Assembly: GCA_002307115.1 (NCBI GenBank) | Contig: DBTP01000046.1 | Coordinates: 1-9,160, forward strand | Direction: 5' to 3' | Length of the DNA: 9,160 nt | DNA from: Fibrobacter sp. UBA1313 | Lineage (GTDB): Bacteria > Fibrobacterota > Fibrobacteria > Fibrobacterales > Fibrobacteraceae | Shown here: positions 1 to 6,342 of the stretch, piece after piece | Position numbering within the stretch: position 1 is the first letter of the stretch | Layout of the letters: each line of letters begins with the position of its first letter | Position numbers and translations under genes: made by a program | Notes under the pieces: model-generated | What the model was told of the DNA's origin: nothing | The model's input: the letters and a program-made list of their open reading frames with translations, nothing else | Databases searched by the model: none

Positions 1-698
1 GTTTTATATTCTTCGGCAACAGTCGCCACAGGCCGCCCAGAACGGTACAATGTACGATAGGCCCGTTCCAAAGCGTGAATGCGTTCTAATGGGAATTCTT
101 CTGGAAATTTTCGCAATGCATGTAAATTAATCCCCGCCCATTGAAGCGGATTACCCAAAGCTTTGCTCGCTGGCGGAACGTCACGATCTACCTTAAGGGT
201 GCCTCCTACAAAAGAATAGGCCCCCACTTGACAAAATTGATGCACTGCAGTGGTGCCCCCAATCGTCGCGAATTTGCCAATGCGAACATGTCCCCCTAGT
301 TGAACGCCATTCGCAAGAACCGCGCCCTCGCCAATGTAGCAGTCATGAGCGACATGAGTGTACGCCATCAACAAAACATTATCACCCACAAAAGTGAGCC
401 CCGTCGCCGCAGTACCTCGGTTGAGGGTGCAATATTCGCGAATGGTACAATTTTCGCCGATTTCTAGGCGAGTCAATTCCCCTGCATATTTAAGGTCTTG
501 CGGCCTATTTCCCAAAATGGCTCCATCATAAATAATGGTGCCTGCACCAATCGTTACTCCGGAAGCCACATGAACTCGACTTTCCAAAACAACGTTGTCT
601 CCGAGGGTTACATCAGAATCTACAACGCACCAAGGACCGATACAAGCACTTTCGGGAACTTTTGCGAGGGGACTAACAAAGGCAGAGGGATGAATCAT
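1..698 (-). CDS. lpxA: Acyl-ACP:UDP-N-acetylglucosamine O-acyltransferase LpxA (3' end missing)
   Basis: Reading the minus strand from the ATG at 698 gives 232 open codons to the window edge. LpxA transfers a 3-hydroxyacyl chain from acyl carrier protein to UDP-GlcNAc, the first step of lipid A synthesis, in the cytoplasm. The product shows the left-handed beta-helix hexapeptide pattern and signature blocks that align, from memory, with E. coli LpxA: PQDLKYAGE (residues 66-74), THVAHDC with the catalytic-type His118 (E. coli His125) and His115 (His122), GGHV (135-138), AVHQFC (151-156) and a C-terminal helical part beginning near GINLHALRKFP (189-199). E. coli LpxA has 262 residues, so roughly 25-30 residues lie outside the window. 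The residue matching the chain-length ruler Gly173 is Gly166, which would fit a long acyl chain (inference). No clear Shine-Dalgarno sequence precedes the ATG. The gene is divergent from the glycosyltransferase gene. Confidence 0.96.
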   Translation of the reverse strand, partial: MIHPSAFVSPLAKVPESACIGPWCVVDSDVTLGDNVVLESRVHVASGVTIGAGTIIYDGAILGNRPQDLKYAGELTRLEIGENCTIREYCTLNRGTAATGLTFVGDNVLLMAYTHVAHDCYIGEGAVLANGVQLGGHVRIGKFATIGGTTAVHQFCQVGAYSFVGGTLKVDRDVPPASKALGNPLQWAGINLHALRKFPEEFPLERIHALERAYRTLYRSGRPVATVAEEYK

Positions 699-725
699 AG
701 CGAAGAAAATATATATTTGCTCGCC
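699..725. promoter_or_regulatory. 27-base divergent start region with a 12-base AT palindrome
   Basis: Only 27 bases separate the lpxA ATG (698, minus) from the preferred glycosyltransferase ATG (726, plus). At its centre, 707-718, is the perfect palindrome AAATATATATTT. Each strand therefore offers a TATATT (712-717 on plus, 713-708 on minus) about 8-9 bases before the start codon on that strand. Neither start has a recognisable Shine-Dalgarno site, and I see no good -35 box at the expected distance. It may act as a symmetric bidirectional -10 region giving leaderless or short-leader transcripts, but that is inference. Otherwise both promoters must lie inside the opposite gene. Confidence 0.35.
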
Positions 726-1832
726 ATGAGTGAAGTTGTTATTGGGGTTTTGACCGCCCTTTACGTTGGCCTTCTATTATTTTTTGCCCTCGGGTTATTA
801 CGGGCAAAGCGCGCCTCCATTAAAGGCCCTGCTACGTTAGGCGTTTCTGTCATTGTCCCTCTCAGGAATGAAGAAGCTTTTGTCACTCGCACATTGCATG
901 CCTTGGAAGCTCAAGACTATAAAGGGAAGTGGGAAGTCATTTGTGTCAATGATCGTTCCACCGACCAAACGCCGATTTTATTGGAAAGTTTTGCAGCAAC
1001 ACATCCTCGCTTTTCTGTGGTCCACATTCCCCTTGAGGCTCCTTTTCTGGAAAGCCCCAAAAAACGCGCATTGGAGACTGGATTTACTCATGCGAAATAT
1101 GAGATTTTGATGACAATGGATGCAGACTGCATTCCCCCAAAATGTTGGGTGACTTCCATGGCATCCCAATTTGTGGGTAATATTTCGATTGTACAAGGCC
1201 CAAAAAAAAATACCGGTTCAAGGTCTCTGGTCCACACCTACCAAAAATTAGAGACGCTCGGATACACGTGCATTGAAGCCGCAGGATTCAGCATGGGAAC
1301 ACCGATGGTAGCAAGTGCCGCCGCACTCGCCTACAAAAAAGACCTATTCTTTAAGGTCGGTGGTTTTGGGGACTTGGTGCATCTTTCTTCCGGTGATGAC
1401 GATATGCTCGTACACAAAATGGTGAAAGAGCCGAATGTGACTTTTTGCTACAATCTTGATCCCGAAGCCGTTGTTGAAACCGCTCCAGTAGATTCTTGGC
1501 GGGGGCTTTTGAACCAACGCGCTCGTTGGGCAAGCAATAGTACAAACTATTCAAATCACGCGTATACTTTTTTGCTGACTTTGATTTACACATTCTATGT
1601 CTGGCTTTTGCTGAGTCCTTGGCTTGCCATTTTTGCAGGATTCCCTTGGGAATGGTTTTTAATTCCCTTCGCCTGTAAAGTGATTGCGGACACCCTGTTC
1701 CTCACCATCGGAGCCGTTCGTCTTAGAATTAGTTCTCTCCTGTTCGCAATTCCCCATGCCGAATTATTGCAAATTCCAATTATTGTTTTGGCTGTGCCCA
1801 TGGGAATTTTTAAAATCTTTAAGTGGAAGTAA
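726..1832 (+). CDS. Membrane-anchored family 2 glycosyltransferase
   Basis: This is a 368-residue processive-type GT2 protein. An N-terminal membrane segment (about residues 4-24) is followed by a GT-A domain opening with VSVIVPLRNEE (40-50). VNDRSTD (74-80) forms part of the nucleotide-sugar site, MDAD (131-134) is the metal-binding DxD, SGDDD (222-226) is the likely acceptor or base region, and QRARW (264-268) is the QxxRW motif. Two or three membrane helices follow (about 280-306, 308-330 and 338-362). It probably moves a sugar from a nucleotide donor to a lipid or polysaccharide on the cytoplasmic face of the inner membrane; the substrate cannot be read from sequence. The frame is open back to 498, but that part lies antisense to lpxA and reads as non-protein-like. 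An alternative start at 690 (MNHSEEN) has a GAGGG just upstream, too close to be ideal, and would overlap lpxA by 9 bases. The 3' end overlaps the convergent cca gene by 14 bases. A 9-A run sits at 1202-1210. Confidence 0.9.
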   Translation: MSEVVIGVLTALYVGLLLFFALGLLRAKRASIKGPATLGVSVIVPLRNEEAFVTRTLHALEAQDYKGKWEVICVNDRSTDQTPILLESFAATHPRFSVVHIPLEAPFLESPKKRALETGFTHAKYEILMTMDADCIPPKCWVTSMASQFVGNISIVQGPKKNTGSRSLVHTYQKLETLGYTCIEAAGFSMGTPMVASAAALAYKKDLFFKVGGFGDLVHLSSGDDDMLVHKMVKEPNVTFCYNLDPEAVVETAPVDSWRGLLNQRARWASNSTNYSNHAYTFLLTLIYTFYVWLLLSPWLAIFAGFPWEWFLIPFACKVIADTLFLTIGAVRLRISSLLFAIPHAELLQIPIIVLAVPMGIFKIFKWK

Positions 1833-3114
1833 GCTTCGCCCTAGCCCAAGCAATGGCTTCGATTTCGTTCTTGAGCGTCCCTTCAATTTGTAGTTCAAAG
1901 CTTTCGCGAATGAGTTCTCCCACTTGTTTCCCAGGCTGAAGACCGAGTTCTAACAATGCGCGTCCCGTAAGGAATGGCTCCAGAGCTTTTTCCCAAACCC
2001 CCAGAGCCTTTGATTCTGTGCAGAGATTTGAAGCAAATTGTTTGCGGAAATCGATCGAATCCAAAGGATAGTTTGCACCAAAAGCCGCGGCTAAATAGAA
2101 GCCTGAAAGAGCCCCTGATTGTCGACGTAAAAAGGCCGAATCAAAATGATTTTTATGAGTACGAGCATGAGCGAGTACTTGAGGGGCCTTTTCCCACAAC
2201 GCAGGAATCCCTCGTAATAGACGAATTTCATTAGTGATCCGAGTGAGAAAATTCATAATTTCCTCTTTATTTTCTGCGCCCGAAAGCAGTGTTGCAAAAG
2301 CAAGCACGGCCGCTGACGACTCATCAAAAGAAGAAAGCGTAAGAGAAACCCCATCCAGGAATTCGCCCAGTTTGGCGTAGCTTCCACCCAAGGGCCGGAC
2401 TTCGGGGAAAAATCTTTTGAGATCCATGGCCACAAAGGCATCCAAACCGTAAGAAGGCGTTCCCGGTTTTAAAAGCCATTTTTTGAATTCTTCAAAAATA
2501 CGTTCTGAGGAAAGATCGTCTAAAGGAAGTGTACGGCAAAGTTCAATGGTTTCAGGTGCCATCCGAAGTTTAAATCTCGACGCAAACTGCACTCCCCGTA
2601 ATACACGCAGCGAATCTTCTGCAAAGGCGGGAGAAACGTGTCGAAGAATGCCTTTCTCCAAATCTTCTCTGCCATGATACGGGTCGCAAAGTTCTAATTG
2701 GGGGAGTTCAACCCCCATGGCATTGATGGTAAAATCTCTTCGAAGCGCGGCCTTCGCAAAGCTCAAATCTAAATGAGTTTCTACAAGGAACCCACGATGA
2801 CCTTCGCCCACTTTATTTTCTGTTCGCGGAAAAGAAAAATCGAGATCTAAACCTCGCATCGTCAAATGAATAACACCAAACGCTTTCCCTACCAAATTCG
2901 GATGACCAAAATGGGATAAAATTTCGAGCAGCGTGTCTTGGGTGATTCCGTAAACTTCCACATCAAAATCACGGCATTCTCTGCCAAGCATGGCATCGCG
3001 AACCCACCCACCCACAAGAAAAGCGCGACCAGAAGCCGCTCGAATGTCGTCTGCTATTTGCAGTAACTTTAGCGGAAGTTCCGGTTCAAAATTTTTGCCT
3101 TCAATTGTATTCAT
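1819..3114 (-). CDS. cca: tRNA nucleotidyltransferase (CCA-adding / poly(A) polymerase family) with a degenerate HD region
   Basis: This 431-residue class II nucleotidyltransferase most likely adds or repairs the 3' CCA end of tRNAs in the cytoplasm, using CTP and ATP. Visible motifs are LVGGWVRD (33-40), the metal-binding D49-F-D51 in RDFDVEVYG, RRDFTINAM (125-133), YHGREDLEKG (146-155), EDSLRVLRGVQFASRF (166-181) and ERIFEEFKK (204-212). The C-terminal block LTGRALLELGLQPG (382-395) is typical of bacterial enzymes that carry an HD domain. The middle (about 240-345) matches the usual HD layout in spacing, but where ALLHDxGK is expected it reads ATLLSGAENKEE, so the HD metal ligands appear lost. 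Family alternatives are an A-adding or CC-adding specialist or a poly(A) polymerase, and sequence alone does not decide. The ATG shares one base with the TAA of the upstream lipoprotein gene (TAATG), and no Shine-Dalgarno is present in the C-rich stretch before it, so translation is probably coupled. It looks like the last gene of the leftward operon. Confidence 0.93.
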   Translation of the reverse strand: MNTIEGKNFEPELPLKLLQIADDIRAASGRAFLVGGWVRDAMLGRECRDFDVEVYGITQDTLLEILSHFGHPNLVGKAFGVIHLTMRGLDLDFSFPRTENKVGEGHRGFLVETHLDLSFAKAALRRDFTINAMGVELPQLELCDPYHGREDLEKGILRHVSPAFAEDSLRVLRGVQFASRFKLRMAPETIELCRTLPLDDLSSERIFEEFKKWLLKPGTPSYGLDAFVAMDLKRFFPEVRPLGGSYAKLGEFLDGVSLTLSSFDESSAAVLAFATLLSGAENKEEIMNFLTRITNEIRLLRGIPALWEKAPQVLAHARTHKNHFDSAFLRRQSGALSGFYLAAAFGANYPLDSIDFRKQFASNLCTESKALGVWEKALEPFLTGRALLELGLQPGKQVGELIRESFELQIEGTLKNEIEAIAWARAKLTST

Positions 3115-3413
3115 TAAGGGGCCGGGGTTTTCAAAGTGTCCGTAGTTGTTTTTGAAGAATCTTTTTGTGACTCTTCATACAATTCATAAATGCTTTTCTT
3201 TACTTTGTTAGTTAAAGAATCGGATTTTGCATATTCTTCTTGCTCTGCGTTACATTGGCGAAGTTCTTCTTCTAACCACTCGCGCTGATCTACGGATTGT
3301 CCCATGTGGTCTAAACGATATTGAATCTCGGCACACACAGGTTTTTGGCGTTGGGAAGCACAGCCCACCAAGAAAAGTATTATCATAAAAATGAGATAAT
3401 GATAAAATTTCAT
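3114..3413 (-). CDS. Small lipoprotein of unknown function
   Basis: This 99-residue protein has a classic lipoprotein signal: MKFYHY, a hydrophobic stretch and the lipobox LVGC with the lipid-modified Cys at residue 18. Ala at position +2 fits outer-membrane delivery under the rule known for Gram-negative bacteria. The mature part (82 residues) is highly charged and looks helical between about 28 and 82, with two further cysteines (C27 and C54) that could form a disulfide tying a helical hairpin. It ends in a Ser/Thr/Lys/Pro-rich tail. I do not recognise the family. A good Shine-Dalgarno (AAAGGA) lies 6 bases upstream of the ATG. It follows the propeller gene after 25 bases, and its stop overlaps the start of cca, so it is firmly inside the operon. 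Its closeness to an exported propeller protein hints at an envelope role (inference). Confidence 0.8.
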   Translation of the reverse strand: MKFYHYLIFMIILFLVGCASQRQKPVCAEIQYRLDHMGQSVDQREWLEEELRQCNAEQEEYAKSDSLTNKVKKSIYELYEESQKDSSKTTTDTLKTPAP

Positions 3414-3419
3414 AAGAGA

Positions 3420-3425
3420 TCCTTT
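3420..3425 (-). promoter_or_regulatory. Shine-Dalgarno site of the lipoprotein gene
   Basis: The minus strand reads AAAGGA, then six bases, then the ATG at 3413. It is the clearest ribosome binding site in the window; most other starts here lack one. It supports this start and suggests strong translation of the small lipoprotein relative to its operon neighbours. Confidence 0.75.
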
Positions 3426-3434
3426 CGCAAAATT

Positions 3435-3453
3435 CTGATTAATGAATAATCAG
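3435..3453 (-). repeat. Inverted repeat (7-base arms, 5-base loop) over the propeller stop codon
   Basis: CTGATTA (3435-3441) and TAATCAG (3447-3453) are perfect inverted arms separated by five bases. On the transcribed strand the hairpin covers the last codons and the TAA of the propeller gene and is followed by AATTTTGCG, then the lipoprotein Shine-Dalgarno. With only two G-C pairs per stem and a short U run it is too weak to be a convincing terminator. It might be an mRNA-processing or stability element between two cistrons, or chance in AT-rich sequence. Confidence 0.4.
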
Positions 3454-5694
3454 CAATTTTCCCATTTCTTTTTTCTTCCCTTTTTTAATAAGGTAATGAT
3501 ATACACCGGGAGCCACAAGACGACCAGAAGCATCTTTGCCATTCCATTCGCAACGGCCCCCTAAAAGCGCATTTCCTTGAAAAGACTGAACGAGATGTCC
3601 ACCCGCATTGTAAATCGATAGAATAGCGTCTTCGGAAATATTATCAAATACAACCACAGACATACTCTTTGGAAGAAAGGGGTTCGGATAAACTTTCACT
3701 GGGTAAGCAGCGCTGTCGGTCATAAATTGAGCGGCATTTCTTAAATCTTTGCGCAAGTATCGAGAAGCCCCTGTACCATGAGCAAACCAAATGGCTCCTT
3801 GAACAGGATCAATCGCTATGTCGTAAACCAAATTACTTAATAAACCATTTCGTATTTTAAAATTTTCGGCAACGAGTGTATCCGCCGTTTTACCTTTGCG
3901 AGTGAGCAGAAATACACCTTGATCCATGGTGCCAATCCAAATACGATCTTGAACATCTATTTTAACGGAGGAATGGTTAGCCCTACGATATCCAGAGACT
4001 TTATAGGGCATTTGTACAGAATCTAAACCGGTTTCCCAGTACCCAAAAGAGGAATAAGAAACGCCCCACAAACGACCTTGTGAATCCAAGTCCATATCTA
4101 TAAGATATCCATTCTCTGTAGAAGGATAAGTTTTCCGTTGTACATCAAGCAGTTGTCCCCCATTTTTAGAAGGAGGGGGGAAAGTAAATACATCTAAAGA
4201 TCCATTTCCATCAATACCCTCTGACACCCCTGCACTAGAATAAAGAACCCAAGATTCGCCATCCTCGGAAAGCGTGGCACGCAAAGGTCCTGAAAAAGGA
4301 GTGCTCCCCACACCATTCGCGCAACTGACTTCCCCAGTAAGATCAATGAAAGCAATCCCATACTTTGACTGGGACCAAAAAGAAACCAAAAAGCCTGAAT
4401 TATCTGGCGCCGCAGTGACGCCTCTCGACACAATGAAGTTCGTAGAATAATTGTCCATGCAAGTTGCCACCGAAGCATCAATCACTCGGTCTACAACACT
4501 TCCATTTTGTGAATAAAGCCAATAACCAATTCCCCAATAACTCATCAAGCCCTGGCCATTAGGAAGCAGCGCCGTATTTTTATTCCTGTGATTTATGTTC
4601 TCCTGACCATAAAAAGGACCAATAGGGATGCTAATCACTGGCCCCCATGAAGACGCGAGATTCCAAGCCCAAGCACCAGCATTGGAAAAACCAAGGACTC
4701 CTCCAGTGGAAATGGGCTCTAATGCATAAAGTTCCTCTAAAGAAAAACCCGTCCAATTAGAGACAAGAGTAATTTTTCCGTTGTCAATGACCCATGCCGA
4801 ATCCGTACCCACCAAATAAGAATAACCATCTTCATTAAAAATCCATTTCACTAACGAAGTGTCTCCATTCATTAAGGGAGCCTTATCTAAAGTCTCCCCT
4901 TTAAGAACAATTTTACACACCCCTTCACAGGCAGACGTTTCTTTCATTGTGGAATCAAATTGAAGGGTTCCCGAACTAAATCGAGTCACTAGAGAATCGC
5001 CGCGGAAGCCCATGGCGCTGATAGACGAAGAAAGACTTGCATTAGATACCGTTTTAGCGACCGTCCATGAAGCTGGGTCCGCAAGCAATCGATCATCTGC
5101 CATACTTTCCCAAGACATTTTGCGAACATACACAGAATTACCAATGCCCACAAATAAAGAATCCCCTTTAATTTCAATCGCCGAAACAGGAGTGCTCTCC
5201 AATAACGTAGACCCTATACGAGTAAGACTAATAATGGATTTTCCTGTAAGGAGATCCACAAAAGCCAATTTTTTGGCAAAGCCCAAAACCATTACCGTCC
5301 CTTGAATCCGCACCAAATCAGAAACCAAATAATCGCCAGATTCTAAAAAGGACCGATTTAAAACTTTGAACTTTGAAGAAGATATCATACTAGCGATGAT
5401 TCCTTGCTCAGAGACCGCGTACAACCCAGCAGGTGCCGAAACAACACCGCGCATTTTGGTTGCTTCTAACCCATCTTCCGAAGTAAAGTTTTCACTCGCT
5501 CCATCGCGAGAAATAATGCGAATGCCACCATCGGTCGCAAGAAAGAGAAAACCGTTAGCCACCGTTGCTGAGTGAAAAGGCTTGGGGATAGCAAAGCCCT
5601 CCCACGAAGCGGCATAGCAAGAAGAGGCAACAAGCCCGATTAAAGAAATTTTTCTAACTGAAGAGAATAAGTATGTTAAGTAGCTCACCCTCAA
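3439..5694 (-). CDS. Secreted beta-propeller protein with C-terminal FlgD-like / T9SS sorting-type domain (PorZ-like architecture)
   Basis: This 751-residue exported protein has a signal peptide (about 1-28: basic Arg14-Lys15, hydrophobic core, probable cut after SSCYA). Long runs of propeller-like blades follow, with repeated patterns such as LFLATDGGIRI (50-60), GLYAVSEQGII (90-100), LFVGIGNSVYV (180-190), SQGRLWGVS (538-546), DRIWIGTMDQGVFLL (583-597) and GAIWFAHGTGASRY (633-646), typical of Reg_prop repeats. The last 88 residues (664-751) hold YPNPF, then WNGKDASGRLVAPGVYHY, a FlgD-Ig / type A sorting fold. Two propellers plus a C-terminal beta-sandwich at this length (P. gingivalis PorZ is about 776 residues) recall PorZ, the surface T9SS factor that handles anionic LPS; this is recognition from architecture, not a search. 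It could instead be ordinary T9SS cargo. The start is non-ATG: TTG at 5694 or GTG at 5688, because an in-frame TAA lies two codons upstream. CEGVC (256-260) could form a disulfide. It lies 52 bases after the sigma gene. Confidence 0.85.
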   Translation of the reverse strand: MRVSYLTYLFSSVRKISLIGLVASSCYAASWEGFAIPKPFHSATVANGFLFLATDGGIRIISRDGASENFTSEDGLEATKMRGVVSAPAGLYAVSEQGIIASMISSSKFKVLNRSFLESGDYLVSDLVRIQGTVMVLGFAKKLAFVDLLTGKSIISLTRIGSTLLESTPVSAIEIKGDSLFVGIGNSVYVRKMSWESMADDRLLADPASWTVAKTVSNASLSSSISAMGFRGDSLVTRFSSGTLQFDSTMKETSACEGVCKIVLKGETLDKAPLMNGDTSLVKWIFNEDGYSYLVGTDSAWVIDNGKITLVSNWTGFSLEELYALEPISTGGVLGFSNAGAWAWNLASSWGPVISIPIGPFYGQENINHRNKNTALLPNGQGLMSYWGIGYWLYSQNGSVVDRVIDASVATCMDNYSTNFIVSRGVTAAPDNSGFLVSFWSQSKYGIAFIDLTGEVSCANGVGSTPFSGPLRATLSEDGESWVLYSSAGVSEGIDGNGSLDVFTFPPPSKNGGQLLDVQRKTYPSTENGYLIDMDLDSQGRLWGVSYSSFGYWETGLDSVQMPYKVSGYRRANHSSVKIDVQDRIWIGTMDQGVFLLTRKGKTADTLVAENFKIRNGLLSNLVYDIAIDPVQGAIWFAHGTGASRYLRKDLRNAAQFMTDSAAYPVKVYPNPFLPKSMSVVVFDNISEDAILSIYNAGGHLVQSFQGNALLGGRCEWNGKDASGRLVAPGVYHYLIKKGKKKEMGKLLIIH

Positions 5695-5746
5695 AAGTTA
5701 CCAAAAACAAATCCTCAAGAGAAGCTTGTCACTCCTTCAATAGCCC

Positions 5747-6298
5747 TCAGATGTTGCGATCTCTTAAAAATCGCATGGATTGAATCATTTTTTTTGCAAT
5801 CGTTGATTTGGAAACATTAAACATTTTTGCAAGTTCATGGAGGCTAAAACCTTTCTTGTGGTGCAAGTACAGAAGAAATTTATCCACTGTAGAAAGATCT
5901 TTTAGCATTTGTTCTAGTAGTATGGAGATCCCAATATTTTTATCATGAGGACAGGGGTCTACCGTATTTGTAATATAATTTTGCGGAAGATCTCGAAAAA
6001 GCATGTCTCCCCTGCGAGTCCGGCGGCGAATATAATCCAAACATTGGTTCTTTGCCACCAGAAACAACCAAGCTGTCGGATTGGTGTGATGTTCCAAAGA
6101 ACTCGCATTACGATATAACTTGATAAATATTTCTTGCATTGCATCGTCCACGAGATCTTGATCCTTGATCCTGCGGAGGCATTGTTTGTAAATTTGTTCT
6201 GAGTGCATGTTCCAAAAATGCAAGACAGTACTTTTTTGCGGAACAATGGTATTATTGTCCTGCAATTTGTATTTTTTAACTGATCGTGAAGAAGGCAT
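5747..6298 (-). CDS. ECF-type RNA polymerase sigma factor
   Basis: This is a 183-residue sigma-70 family protein reduced to regions 2 and 4. Region 2 (about 27-95) contains DDAMQEIFIKLYRN (51-64), where core polymerase binds, and TAWLFLVAKNQCLDYIRRR (75-93), for -10 recognition. A short linker (about 95-124) leads to region 4 (about 125-180) with the helix-turn-helix FSLHELAKMFNVSKSTIAKK (151-170), which would read the -35 element. The length is usual for ECF factors, with an extra basic N-terminal stretch of about 25 residues; a shorter start at Met31 is possible but would cut into region 2. No anti-sigma gene with a membrane segment is adjacent. Downstream are the propeller, lipoprotein and cca genes, so it probably controls its own operon (inference). 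It is divergent from dsbD across 44 bases. Local GC looks lower than in the flanking housekeeping genes. Confidence 0.93.
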   Translation of the reverse strand: MPSSRSVKKYKLQDNNTIVPQKSTVLHFWNMHSEQIYKQCLRRIKDQDLVDDAMQEIFIKLYRNASSLEHHTNPTAWLFLVAKNQCLDYIRRRTRRGDMLFRDLPQNYITNTVDPCPHDKNIGISILLEQMLKDLSTVDKFLLYLHHKKGFSLHELAKMFNVSKSTIAKKMIQSMRFLRDRNI

Positions 6299-6342
6299 AA
6301 ATTGTCCAAACCGAAGTATTCGGAATACCCCCCACAGCCGAG
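6299..6342. promoter_or_regulatory. Divergent intergenic region sigma factor / dsbD with a short inverted repeat
   Basis: The 44 bases between the two divergent starts hold CCGAA-GTA-TTCGG (6311-6323), 5-base arms with a 3-base centre. A poor sigma-70-like pair for dsbD can be read as TTTAAC (6275-6280), a 17-base gap and TAAATT (6298-6303), which would place the repeat at the 5' end of the dsbD message. Neither gene has a strong Shine-Dalgarno. The repeat could be an operator for one or both genes, but arms this short can occur by chance. Confidence 0.25.

Noticed and set aside
498..725. N-terminal extension of the glycosyltransferase frame upstream of 726
   Set aside because: It lies antisense to lpxA, lacks protein-like composition, and the membrane segment and GT2 domain both begin after Met at 726.
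1202..1210. A9 run in the glycosyltransferase gene as a phase-variation site
   Set aside because: It encodes Lys-Lys-Asn in an otherwise ordinary stretch, and a single run of this length is common at this base composition; kept only as a note in the gene entry.
1830..1900. Possible terminator after the glycosyltransferase gene (AGCC...GGCT pairing)
   Set aside because: The stem has only four base pairs, no U run follows, and it lies within the cca coding region.
5611..5694. Possible lipobox (ASSC) in the propeller signal peptide
   Set aside because: Position -3 is Ala rather than the usual Leu, and a normal signal peptidase I site (CYA) follows directly; a T9SS-type C-terminal domain also favours a soluble exported protein.
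5959..6309. 116-residue minus-strand open frame overlapping the sigma factor
   Set aside because: It is a frame shadow of the sigma gene with no recognisable motif, whereas the other frame has clear sigma regions 2 and 4.
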